From: Auanema rhodensis
Taxonomy: Eukaryota > Nematoda > Chromadorea > Rhabditida > Rhabditidae
Assembly (NCBI GenBank): GCA_964057225.1
Contig: OZ059895.1
Location: 4,774,001-4,838,000 of the forward strand
Direction of reading: 5' to 3'
DNA length: 64,000 bases
The first letter of the stretch is position 1; each line of letters begins with the position of its first letter. Below are positions 25,991-37,400 of the stretch, piece after piece. Position numbers and translations under genes: made by a program. Below the pieces are notes generated by a model, which was given only the letters and a program-made list of their open reading frames with translations, searched no databases and was not told the origin of the DNA.

Positions 25991-28802
25991 TCGAATGCAC
26001 TATACTACATTGAAAAACGCTTAATACAAAAATTAGTTATGATCGTTTGAAAAATGATGCATTAGTGTATGTTGAGTTTCCATGTACACTCAACATTGCT
26101 TCCAAAAACATTTTGACAAAAATTTTTTCGAAAAATTTCAAAATAATTTAGCAAAAAGTAGATGTTTTTAGATTCCTTTTTTCAAGGCAAAGACGTTGGA
26201 CAATGTTATTCAACGAAAAAATTAATTCTTCAGGGTGAAAATCGAGGATATAAGTGTGAACTTATATCAGTTGATATCTCGGTGCATTTTTAAGCTAGCG
26301 CAAATCTGATAACACAGATCGACGCAGCTTAAAAATCCGCATCGAATGCACTATACTTCATTGAGAAACGCTTAATACAAAAATTAGTTATGATCGTTTG
26401 AAAAATGATGCATTAGTGTATGTTGAGTTTCCATGTACACTCAACATTGCTTCGAAAAACATTTTGACAAAAATTTTTTCGAAAAATTTCAAAATAATTT
26501 AGCAAAAAGTAGATGTTTTTAGATTCCTTTTTCTAAGGCAAAGATGATGGACAATGTTATTCAACGAAAAAATCAATTCTTCAGGGTGAAAATCGAGGAT
26601 ATAAGTGTGAACTTATATCAGTTGATATCTCGGTGCATTTTCAAGCTAGCGCAAATCTGATAACACAGATCGACGCAGCTTAAAAATCCGCATCGAATGC
26701 ACTATACTTCATTGAGAAACGCTTAATACAAAAATTAGTTATGATCGTTTGAAAAATGATGCATTAGTGTATGTTGAGTTTCCATGTACACTCAACATTG
26801 CTTCCAAAAACATTTTGACAAAAATTTTTTCGAAAAATTTCAAAATAATTTAGCAAAAAGTAGATGTTTTTAGATTCCTTTTTTCAAGGCAAAGACGATG
26901 GACAATGTTATTCAACGAAAAAATTAATTCTTCAGGGTGAAAATCGAGGATATAAGTGTGAACTTATATCAGTTGATATCTCGGTGCATTTTTAAGCTAG
27001 CGCAAATCTGATAACACAGATCGACGCAGCTTAAAAATCCGCATCAAATGCACTATACTTCATTGAGAAACGCTTAATACAAAAATTAGTTATGATCGTT
27101 TGAAAAATGATGCATTAGTGTATGTTGAGTTTCCATGTACACTCAACATTGCTTTCAAAAACATTTTGACAAAAATTTTTTCGAAAAATTTCAAAATAAT
27201 TTAGCAAAAAGTAGATGTTTTTAGATTCCTTTTTTCAAGGCAAAGACGATGGACACTGTTATTCAACGAAAAAATTAATTCTTCAGGGTGAAAATCGAGG
27301 ATATAAGTGTGAACTTATATCAGTTGATATCTCGGTGCATTTTTAAGCTAGCGCAAATCTGATAACACAGATCGACGCAGCTTAAAAATCCGCATCGAAT
27401 GCACTATACTTCATTGAGAAACGCTTAATACAAAAATTAGTTATGATCGTTTGAAAAATGATGCATTAGTGTATGTTGAGTTTCCATGTACACTCAACAT
27501 TGCTTCCAAAAACATTTTGACAAAAATTTTTTCGAAAAATTTCAAAATAATTTAGCAAAAAGTAGATGTTTTTAGATTCCTTTTTTTAAGGCAAAAATGA
27601 TGGACAATGTTATTAAACGAAAAAATTAATTCTTCAGGGTGAAAATCGAGGATATAAGTGTGAACTTATATCAGTTGATATCTCGGTGCATTTTTAAGCT
27701 AGCGCAAATCTGATAACACAGATCGACGCAGCTTAAAAATCCGCATCGAATGCACTATACTTCATTGAGAAACGCTTAATACAAAAATTAGTTATGATCG
27801 TTTGAAAAATGATGCATTAGTGTATGTTGAGTTTCCATGTACACTCAACATTGCTTCCAAAAACATTTTGACAAAAATTTTTTCGAAAAATTTCAAAATA
27901 ATTTAGCAAAAAGTGGATGTTTTTAGGTTCTTTTTTTTAAGGCAAAGACGATGGACAATGTTATTCAACGAAAAAATTAATTCTTCAGGGTGAAAATCGA
28001 GGATATAAGTGTGAACTTTTATCAGTTGATATCTCGGTGAATTTTTAAGCTAGCGCAAATCTGATAACACAGATCGACGCAGCTTAAAAATCCGCATCGA
28101 ATGCACTATACTACATTGAGAAACGCTTAATACAAAAATTAGTTATGATCGTTTGAAAAATGATGCATTAGTGTATGTTGAGTTTCCATGTACACTCAAC
28201 ATTGCTTCCAAAAACATTTTGACAAAAATTTTTTCGAAAAATTTCAAAATAATTTAGCAAAAAGTAGATGTTTTTAGATTCCTTTTTTCAAGGCAAAGAC
28301 GATGGACAATGTTATTCAACGAAAAAATTAATTCTTCAGGGTGAAAATCGAGGATATAAGTGTGAACTTATATCAGTTGATATCTCGGTGCATTTTTAAG
28401 CTAGCGCAAATCTGATAACACAGATCGACGCAGCTTAAAAATCCGCATCGAATGCACTATACTTCATTGAGAAACGCTTAATACAAAAATTAGTTATGAT
28501 CGTTTGAAAAATGATGCATTAGTGTATGTTGAGTTTCCATGTACACTCAACATTGCTTCCAAAAACATTTTGACAAAAATTTTTTCGAAAAATTTCAAAA
28601 TAATTTAGCAAAAAGTAGATGTTTTTAGATTCCTTTTTTCAAGGCAAAGACGATGGACAATGTTATTCAACGAAAAAATTAATTCTTCAGGGTGAAAATC
28701 GAGGATATAAGTGTGAACTTATATCAGTTGATATCTCGGTGCATTTTCATTCAAGCTAGCGCAAATCTGATAACACAGATCGACGCAGCTTAAAAATCCG
28801 CA
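25991..28802 (+). repeat. Octamer higher-order repeat, copy 2 (2812 bp)
   Basis: T (25991), B (26342), A (26693), A* (27044), D (27395), E (27746, with private TTAGGTTC), CTACATT A (28097), 355-bp unit (28448). It lies 7733 bp after copy 1 at 18258. Confidence 0.9.
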
Positions 28803-29153
28803 TCGAATGCACTATACTTCATTGAGAAACGCTTAATACAAAAATTAGTTATGATCGTTTGAAAAATGATGCATTAGTGTATGTTGAGTTTCCATGTACA
28901 CTCAACATTGCTTCCAAAAACATTTTGACAAAAATTTTTTCGAAAAATTTCAAAATAATTTAGCAAAAAGTAGATGTTTTTAGATTCCTTTTTTCAAGGC
29001 AAAGACGTTGGACAATGTTATTCAACGAAAAAATTAATTCTTCAGGGTGAAAATCGAGGATATAAGTGTGAACTTATATCAGTTGATATCTCGGTGCATT
29101 TTTAAGCTAGCGCAAATCTGATAACACAGATCGACGCAGCTTAAAAATCCGCA
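28803..29153 (+). repeat. Reference unit, type T (GACGTTGG)
   Basis: Type T is an A unit with T206 (GACGTTGG instead of GACGATGG). Copies start at 16153, 18258, 21070, 22127, 23535, 25991 and 28803 and nowhere else, so it marks block II. It follows either a C unit or a 355-bp unit in every case. Copies after C also share A17 and A24 (CTACATTGAAAAACG): 16153, 18258 and 25991. Those after a 355-bp unit have T17 and G24. Confidence 0.88.
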
Positions 29154-30557
29154 TCGAATGCACTATACTTCATTGAGAAACGCTTAATACAAAAATTAGT
29201 TATGATCGTTTGAAAAATGATGCATTAGTGTATGTTGAGTTTCCATGTACACTCAACATTGCTTCGAAAAACATTTTGACAAAAATTTTTTCGAAAAATT
29301 TCAAAATAATTTAGCAAAAAGTAGATGTTTTTAGATTCCTTTTTCTAAGGCAAAGATGATGGACAATGTTATTCAACGAAAAAATCAATTCTTCAGGGTG
29401 AAAATCGAGGATATAAGTGTGAACTTATATCAGTTGATATCTCGGTGCATTTTCAAGCTAGCTCAAATCTGATAACACAGATCGACGCAGCTTAAAAATC
29501 CGCATCGAATGCACTATACTTCATTGAGAAACGCTTAATACAAAAATTAGTTATGATCGTTTGAAAAATGATGCATTAGTGTATGTTGAGTTTCCATGTA
29601 CACTCAACATTGCTTCCAAAAACATTTTGACAAAAATTTTTTCGAAAAATTTCAAAATAATTTAGCAAAAAGTAGATGTTTTTAGATTCCTTTTTTCAAG
29701 ACAAAGACGATGGACAATGTTATTCAACGAAAAAATTAATTCTTCAGGGTGAAAATCGAGGATATAAGTGTGAACTTATATCAGTTGATATCTCGGTGCA
29801 TTTTTAAGCTAGCGCAAATCTGATAACACAGATCGACGCAGCTTAAAAATCCGCATCAAATGCACTATACTTCATTGAGAAACGCTTAATACAAAAATTA
29901 GTTATGATCGTTTGAAAAATGATGCATTAGTGTATGTTGAGTTTCCATGTACACTCAACATTGCTTTCAAAAACATTTTGACAAAAATTTTTTCGAAAAA
30001 TTTCAGAATAATTTAGCAAAAAGTAGATGTTTTTAGATTCCTTTTTTCAAGGCAAAGACGATGGACACTGTTATTCAACGAAAAAATTAATTCTTCAGGG
30101 TGAAAATCGAGGATATAAGTGTGAACTTATATCAGTTGATATCTCGGTGCATTTTTAAGCTAGCGCAAATCTGATAACACAGATCGACGCAGCTTAAAAA
30201 TCCGCATCGAATGCACTATACTTCATTGAGAAACGCTTAATACAAAAATTAGTTATGATCGTTTGAAAAATGATGCATTAGTGTATGTTGAGTTTCCATG
30301 TACACTCAACATTGCTTCCAAAAACATTTTGACAAAAATTTTTTCGAAAAATTTCAAAATAATTTAGCAAAAAGTAGATGTTTTTAGATTCCTTTTTTCA
30401 AGACAAAGACGATTGACAATGTTATTCAACGAAAAAATTAATTCTTCAGGGTGAAAATCGAGGATATAAGTGTGAACTTATATCAGTTGATATCTCGGTG
30501 CATTTTTAAGCTAGCGCAAATCTGATAACACAGATCGACGCAGCTTAAAAATCCGCA

Positions 30558-30908
30558 TCAAATGCACTATACTTCATTGAGAAACGCTTAATACAAAAAT
30601 TAGTTATGATCGTTTGAAAAATGATGCATTAGTGTATGTTGAGTTTCCATGTACACTCAACATTGCTTTCAAAAACATTTTGACAAAAATTTTTTCGAAA
30701 AATTTCAAAATAATTTAGCAAAAAGTAGATGTTTTTAGATTCCTTTTTTCAAGGCAAAGACGATGGACACTGTTATTCAACGAAAAAATTAATTCTTCAG
30801 GGTGAAAATCGAGGATATAAGTGTGAACTTATATCAGTTGATATCTCGGTGCATTTTTAAGCTAGCGCAAATCTGATAACACAGATCGACGCAGCTTAAA
30901 AATCCGCA
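30558..30908 (+). repeat. Reference unit, type A* (TCAAATG, GCTTTC, GACACTG)
   Basis: A* carries A3 (TCAAATG), T112 (GCTTTCAAAA) and C213 (GACACTGTT). Copies with C213 start at 17206, 19311, 22829, 24588, 27044, 29856 and 30558 only. The precursor form A' has A3 and T112 but keeps A213: 14400, 34071, 36527, 37931, 38633, 44253 and 46358. A' lies on both sides of the A* zone, so C213 arose once inside block II and was spread only there. Confidence 0.88.
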
Positions 30909-31259
30909 TCGAATGCACTATACTTCATTGAGAAACGCTTAATACAAAAATTAGTTATGATCGTTTGAAAAATGATGCATTAGTGTATGTTGAGTTTCCA
31001 TGTACACTCAACATTGCTTCCAAAAACATTTTGACAAAAATTTTTTCGAAAAATTTCAAAATAATTTAGCAAAAAGTAGATGTTTTTAGATTCCTTTTTT
31101 TAAGGCAAAAATGATGGACAATGTTATTAAACGAAAAAATTAATTCTTCAGGGTGAAAATCGAGGATATAAGTGTGAACTTATATCAGTTGATATCTCGG
31201 TGCATTTTTAAGCTAGCGCAAATCTGATAACACAGATCGACGCAGCTTAAAAATCCGCA

Positions 31260-31610
31260 TCGAATGCACTATACTTCATTGAGAAACGCTTAATACAAAA
31301 ATTAGTTATGATCGTTTGAAAAATGATGCATTAGTGTATGTTGAGTTTCCATGTACACTCAACATTGCTTCCAAAAACATTTTGACAAAAATTTTTTCGA
31401 AAAATTTCAAAATAATTTAGCAAAAAGTGGATGTTTTTAGATTCTTTTTTTTAAGGCAAAGACGATGGACAATGTTATTCAACGAAAAAATTAATTCTTC
31501 AGGGTGAAAATCGAGGATATAAGTGTGAACTTTTATCAGTTGATATCTCGGTGAATTTTTAAGCTAGCGCAAATCTGATAACACAGATCGACGCAGCTTA
31601 AAAATCCGCA
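31260..31610 (+). repeat. Reference unit, type E (GTGGATG, GAACTTTTATC)
   Basis: Type E carries G170 (GTGGATG), an eight-T run before AAGG, T274 (CTTTTATC) and A295 (GGTGAATTTTT). Copies start at 20013, 25290, 27746 and 31260 and each directly follows a D unit. T274 puts a T-T mismatch in the hairpin at unit positions 257-278. Other GTGGATG units outside these (for example 703, 1756, 10886, 52237, 52588) lack T274, so G170 is older than E. Confidence 0.88.
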
Positions 31611-31961
31611 TCGAATGCACTATACTACATTGAGAAACGCTTAATACAAAAATTAGTTATGATCGTTTGAAAAATGATGCATTAGTGTATGTTGAGTTTC
31701 CATGTACACTCAACATTGCTTCCAAAAACATTTTGACAAAAATTTTTTCGAAAAATTTCAAAATAATTTAGCAAAAAGTAGATGTTTTTAGATTCCTTTT
31801 TTCAAGGCAAAGACGATGGACAATGTTATTCAACGAAAAAATTAATTCTTCAGGGTGAAAATCGAGGATATAAGTGTGAACTTATATCAGTTGATATCTC
31901 GGTGCATTTTTAAGCTAGCGCAAATCTGATAACACAGATCGACGCAGCTTAAAAATCCGCA

Positions 31962-32316
31962 TCGAATGCACTATACTTCATTGAGAAACGCTTAATACAA
32001 AAATTAGTTATGATCGTTTGAAAAATGATGCATTAGTGTATGTTGAGTTTCCATGTACACTCAACATTGCTTCCAAAAACATTTTGACAAAAATTTTTTC
32101 GAAAAATTTCAAAATAATTTAGCAAAAAGTAGATGTTTTTAGATTCCTTTTTTCAAGGCAAAGACGATGGACAATGTTATTCAACGAAAAAATTAATTCT
32201 TCAGGGTGAAAATCGAGGATATAAGTGTGAACTTATATCAGTTGATATCTCGGTGCATTTTCATTCAAGCTAGCGCAAATCTGATAACACAGATCGACGC
32301 AGCTTAAAAATCCGCA
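31962..32316 (+). repeat. Reference 355-bp unit (TTCA duplication)
   Basis: The four extra bases are a tandem duplication of TTCA near position 298 (GCATTTTCATTCAAGCT instead of GCATTTTCAAGCT). It must have arisen on a C301 background, yet most carriers are otherwise type A. Carriers start at 2458, 12993, 20715, 21772, 23180, 28448, 31962, 40738 (354 bp, one T lost elsewhere), 41794 and 51882. Presence on A, D and C backgrounds means the mark has been moved between types by exchange or conversion. Confidence 0.93.
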
Positions 32317-34421
32317 TCGAATGCACTATACTTCATTGAGAAACGCTTAATACAAAAATTAGTTATGATCGTTTGAAAAATGATGCATTAGTGTATGTTG
32401 AGTTTCCATGTACACTCAACATTGCTTCCAAAAACATTTTGACAAAAATTTTTTCGAAAAATTTCAAAATAATTTAGCAAAAAGTAGATGTTTTTAGATT
32501 CCTTTTTTCAAGGCAAAGACGATGGACAATGTTATTCAACGAAAAAATTAATTCTTCAGGGTGAAAATCGAAGATATAAGTGTGAACTTATATCAGTTGA
32601 TATCTCGGTGCATTTTTAAGCTAGCGCAAATCTGATAACACAGATCGACGCAGCTTAAAAATCCGCATCGAATGCACTATACTACATTGAGAAACGCTTA
32701 ATACAAAAATTAGTTATGATCGTTTGAAAAATGATGCATTAGTGTATGTTGAGTTTCCATGTACACTCAACATTGCTTCCAAAAACATTTTGACAAAAAT
32801 TTTTTCGAAAAATTTCAAAATAATTTAGCAAAAAGTAGATGTTGTTAGATTCCTTTTTTCAAGGCAAAGACGATGGACAATGTTATTCAACGAAAAAATT
32901 AATTCTTCAGGGTGAAAATCGAGGATATAAGTGTGAACTTATATCAGTTGATATCTCGGTGCATTTTTAAGCTAGCGCAAATCTGATAACACAGATCGAT
33001 GCAGCTTAAAAATCCGCATCGAATGCACTATACTACATTGAGAAACGCTTGATACAAAAATTAGTTATGATCGTTTGAAAAATGATGCATTAGTGTATGT
33101 TGAGTTTCCATGTACACTCAACATTGCTTCCAAAAACATTTTGACAAAAATTTTTTCGAAAAATTTCAAAATAATTTAGCAAAAAGTAGATGTTTTTAGA
33201 TTACTTTTTTCAAGGCAAAGACGATGGACAATGTTATTCAACGAAAAAATTAATTCTTCAGGGTGAAAATCGAGGATATAAGTGTGAACTTATATCAGTT
33301 GATATCTCGGTGCATTTTTAAGCTAGCGCAAATCTGATAACACAGATCGACGCAGCTTAAAAATCCGCATCAAATGCACTATACTTCATTGAGAAACGCT
33401 TAATACAAAAATTAGTTATGATCGTTTGAAAAATGATGCATTAGTGTATGTTGAGTTTCCATGTACACTCAACATTGCTTCGAAAAACATTTTGACAAAA
33501 ATTTTTTCGAAAAATTTCAAAATAATTTAGCAAAAAGTAGATGTTTTTCGATTCCTTTTTTAAGGCAAAGATGATGGACAATGTTATTCAACGAAAAAAT
33601 CAATTCTTCAGGGTGAAAATCGAGGATATAAGTGTGAACTTATATCAGTTGATATTTCGGTGCATTTTCAAGCTAGCGCAAATCTGATAACACAGATCGA
33701 CGCAGCTTAAAAATCCGCATCGAATGCACTATACTTCATTGAGAAACGCTTAATACAAAAATTAGTTATGATCGTTTGAAAAATGATGCATTAGTGTATG
33801 TTGAGTTTCCATGTACACTCAACATTGCTTCCAAAAACATTTTGACAAAAATTTTTTCGAAAAATTTCAAAATAATTTAGCAAAAAGTAGATGTTTTTAG
33901 ATTCCTTTTTTCAAGGCAAAGACGATGGACAATGTTATTCAACGAAAAAATTAATTCTTCAGGGTGAAAATCGAGGATATAAGTGTGAACTTATATCAGT
34001 TGATATCTCGGTGCATTTTTAAGCTAGCGCAAATCTGATAACACAGATCGACGCAGCTTAAAAATCCGCATCAAATGCACTGTACTTCATTGAGAAACGC
34101 TTAATACAAAAATTAGTTATGATCGTTTGAAAAATGATGCATTAGTGTATGTTGAGTTTCCATGTACACTCAACATTGCTTTCAAAAACATTTTGACAAA
34201 AATTTTTTCGAAAAATTTCAAAATAATTTAGCAAAAAGTAGATGTTTTTAGATTCCTTTTTTCAAGGCAAAGACGATGGACAATGTTATTCAACGAAAAA
34301 ATTAATTCTTCAGGGTGAAAATCGAGGATATAAGTGTGAACTTATATCAGTTGATATCTCGGTGCATTTTTAAGCTAGCGCAAATCTGATAACACAGATC
34401 GACGCAGCTTAAAAATCCGCA
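31962..34421 (+). repeat. Seven-unit segment, copy 1
   Basis: 355-bp unit (31962), A with CGAAGATATAAG (32317), CTACATT A with GTTGTTAG and GATGCAGC (32668), CTTGATACAAA unit with GATTACTTTT (33019), TCAAATG C (33370), A (33720), A' (34071). The same order returns at 41794. Confidence 0.88.
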
Positions 34422-37400
34422 TCGAATGCACTATACTTCATTGAGAAACGCTTAATACAAAAATTAGTTATGATCGTTTGAAAAATGATGCATTAGTGTA
34501 TGTTGAGTTTCCATGTACACTCAACATTGCTTCGAAAAACATTTTGACAAAAATTTTTTCGAAAAATTTCAAAATAATTTAGCAAAAAGTAGATGTTTTT
34601 CGATTCCTTTTTTAAGGCAAAGATGATGGACAATGTTATTCAACGAAAAAATTAATTCTTCAGGGTGAAAATCGAGGATATAAGTGTGAACTTATATCAG
34701 TTGATATCTCGGTGCATTTTTAAGCTAGCGCAAATCTGATAACACAGATCGACGCAGCTTAAAAATCCGCATCGAATGCACTATACTTCATTGAGAAACG
34801 CTTAATACAAAAATTAGTTATGATCGTTTGAAAAATGATGCATTAGTGTATGTTGAGTTTCCATGTACACTCAACATTGCTTCGAAAAACATTTTGACAA
34901 AAATTTTTTCGAAAAATTTCAAAATAATTTAGCAAAAAGTAGATGTTTTTAGATTCCTTTTTCTAAGGCAAAGATGATGGACAATGTTATTCAACGAAAA
35001 AATCAATTCTTCAGGGTGAAAATCGAGGATATAAGTGTGAACTTATATCAGTTGATATCTCGGTGCATTTTCAAGCTAGCGCAAATCTGATAACACAGAT
35101 CGACGCAGCTTAAAAATCCGCATCGAATGCACTATACTTCATTGAGAAACGCTTAATACAAAAATTAGTTATGATCGTTTGAAAAATGATGCATTAGTGT
35201 ATGTTGAGTTTCCATGTACACTCAACATTGCTTCCAAAAACATTTTGACAAAAATTTTTTCGAAAAATTTCAAAATAATTTAGCAAAAAGTAGATGTTTT
35301 TAGATTCCTTTTTTCAAGGCAAAGACGATGGACAATGTTATTCAACGAAAAAATTAATTCTTCAGGGTGAAAATCGAGGATATAAGTGTGAACTTATATC
35401 AGTTGATATCTCGGTGCATTTTTAAGCTAGCGCAAATCTGATAACACAGATCGACGCAGCTTAAAAATCCGCATCGAATGCACTATACTTCATTGAGAAA
35501 CGCTTAATACAAAAATTAGTTATGATCGGTTGAAAAATGATGCATTAGTGTATGTTGAGTTTCCATGTACACTCAACATTGCTTCCAAAAACATTTTGAC
35601 AAAAATTTTTTCGAAAAATTTCAAAATAATTTAGCAAAAAGTAGATGTTTTTAGATTCCTTTTTTCAAGGCAAAGACGATGGACAATGTTATTCAACGAA
35701 AAAATTAATTCTTCAGGGTGAAAATCGAGGATATAAGTGTGAACTTATATCAGTTGATATCTCGGTGCATTTTTAAGCTAGCGCAAATCTGATAACACAG
35801 ATCGACGCAGCTTAAAAATCCGCATCGAATGCACTATACTTCATTGAGAAACGCTTAATACAAAAATTAGTTATGATCGTTTGAAAAATGATGCATTAGT
35901 GTATGTTGAGTTTCCATGTACACTCAACATTGCTTCCAAAAACATTTTGACAAAAATTTTTTCGAAAAATTTCAAAATAATTTAGCAAAAAGTAGATGTT
36001 TTTAGATTCCTTTTTCTAAGGCAAAGATGATGGACAATGTTATTCAACGAAAAAATCAATTCTTCAGGGTGAAAATCGAGGATATAAGTGTGAACTTATA
36101 TCAGTTGATATCTCGGTGCATTTTCAAGCTAGCGCAAATCTGATAACACAGATCGACGCAGCTTAAAAATCCGCATCGAATGCACTATACTTCATTGAGA
36201 AACGCTTAATACAAAAATTAGTTATGATCGTTTGAAAAATGATGCATTAGTGTATGTTGAGTTTCCATGTACACTCAACATTGCTTCCAAAAACATTTTG
36301 ACAAAAATTTTTTCGAAAAATTTCAAAATAATTTAGCAAAAAGTAGATGTTTTTAGATTCCTTTTTTCAAGGCAAAGACGATGGACAATGTTATTCAACG
36401 AAAAAATTAATTCTTCAGGGTGAAAATCGAGGATATAAGTGTGAACTTATATCAGTTGATATCTCGGTGCATTTTTAAGCTAGCGCAAATCTGATAACAC
36501 AGATCGACGCAGCTTAAAAATCCGCATCAAATGCACTATACTTCATTGAGAAACGCTTAATACAAAAATTAGTTATGATCGTTTGAAAAATGATGCATTA
36601 GTGTATGTTGAGTTTCCATGTACACTCAACATTGCTTTCAAAAACATTTTGACAAAAATTTTTTCGAAAAATTTCAAAATAATTTAGCAAAAAGTAGATG
36701 TTTTTAGATTCCTTTTTTCAAGGCAAAGACGATGGACAATGTTATTCAACGAAAAAATTAATTCTTCAGGGTGAAAATCGAGGATATAAGTGTGAACTTA
36801 TATCAGTTGATATCTCGGTGCATTTTTAAGCTAGCGCAAATCTGATAACACAGATCGACGCAGCTTAAAAATCCGCATCGAATGCACTATACTTCATTGA
36901 GAAACGCTTAATACAAAAATTAGTTATGATCGTTTGAAAAATGATGCATTAGTGTATGTTGAGTTTCCATGTACACTCAACATTGCTTCCAAAAACATTT
37001 TGACAAAAATTTTTTCGAAAAATTTCAAAATAATTTAGCAAAAAGTAGATGTTTTTAGATTCCTTTTTTCAAGGCAAAGACGATGGACAATGTTATTCAA
37101 CGAAAAAATTAATTCTTCAGGGTGAAAATCGAGGATATAAGTGTGAACTTATATCAGTTGATATCTCGGTGCATTTTTAAGCTAGCGCAAATCTGATAAC
37201 ACAGATCGACGCAGCTTAAAAATCCGCATCGAATGCACTATACTACATTGAGAAACGCTTAATACAAAAATTAGTTATGATCGTTTGAAAAATGATGCAT
37301 TAGTGTATGTTGAGTTTCCATGTACACTCAACATTGCTTCGAAAAACATTTTGACAAAAATTTTTTCGAAAAATTTCAAAATAATTTAGCAAAAAGTAGA

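Larger units (their letters stand above)
12993..31961 (+). repeat. Block II of the array (54 units)
   Basis: Marked by types T and E and by A*, found essentially only here. The first units (12993-16152) are a mixed entry zone with A, C, D and A' in irregular order. From 16153 the order T-B-A-A* and then D-E recurs. E is followed either by C (25641) or by a CTACATT A unit plus a 355-bp unit, and both lead back to T. Confidence 0.85.
28803..32316 (+). repeat. Decamer higher-order repeat with A-A* doubled (3514 bp)
   Basis: T (28803), B (29154), A (29505), A* (29856), A (30207), A* (30558), D (30909), E (31260), CTACATT A (31611), 355-bp unit (31962). The doubled A-A* pair is a local 702-bp duplication: the two A units share CAAGACAAAGACG, found nowhere else I saw. 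The second then gained GATTGAC, and the first A* has TTTCAGAATAA. Confidence 0.9.
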
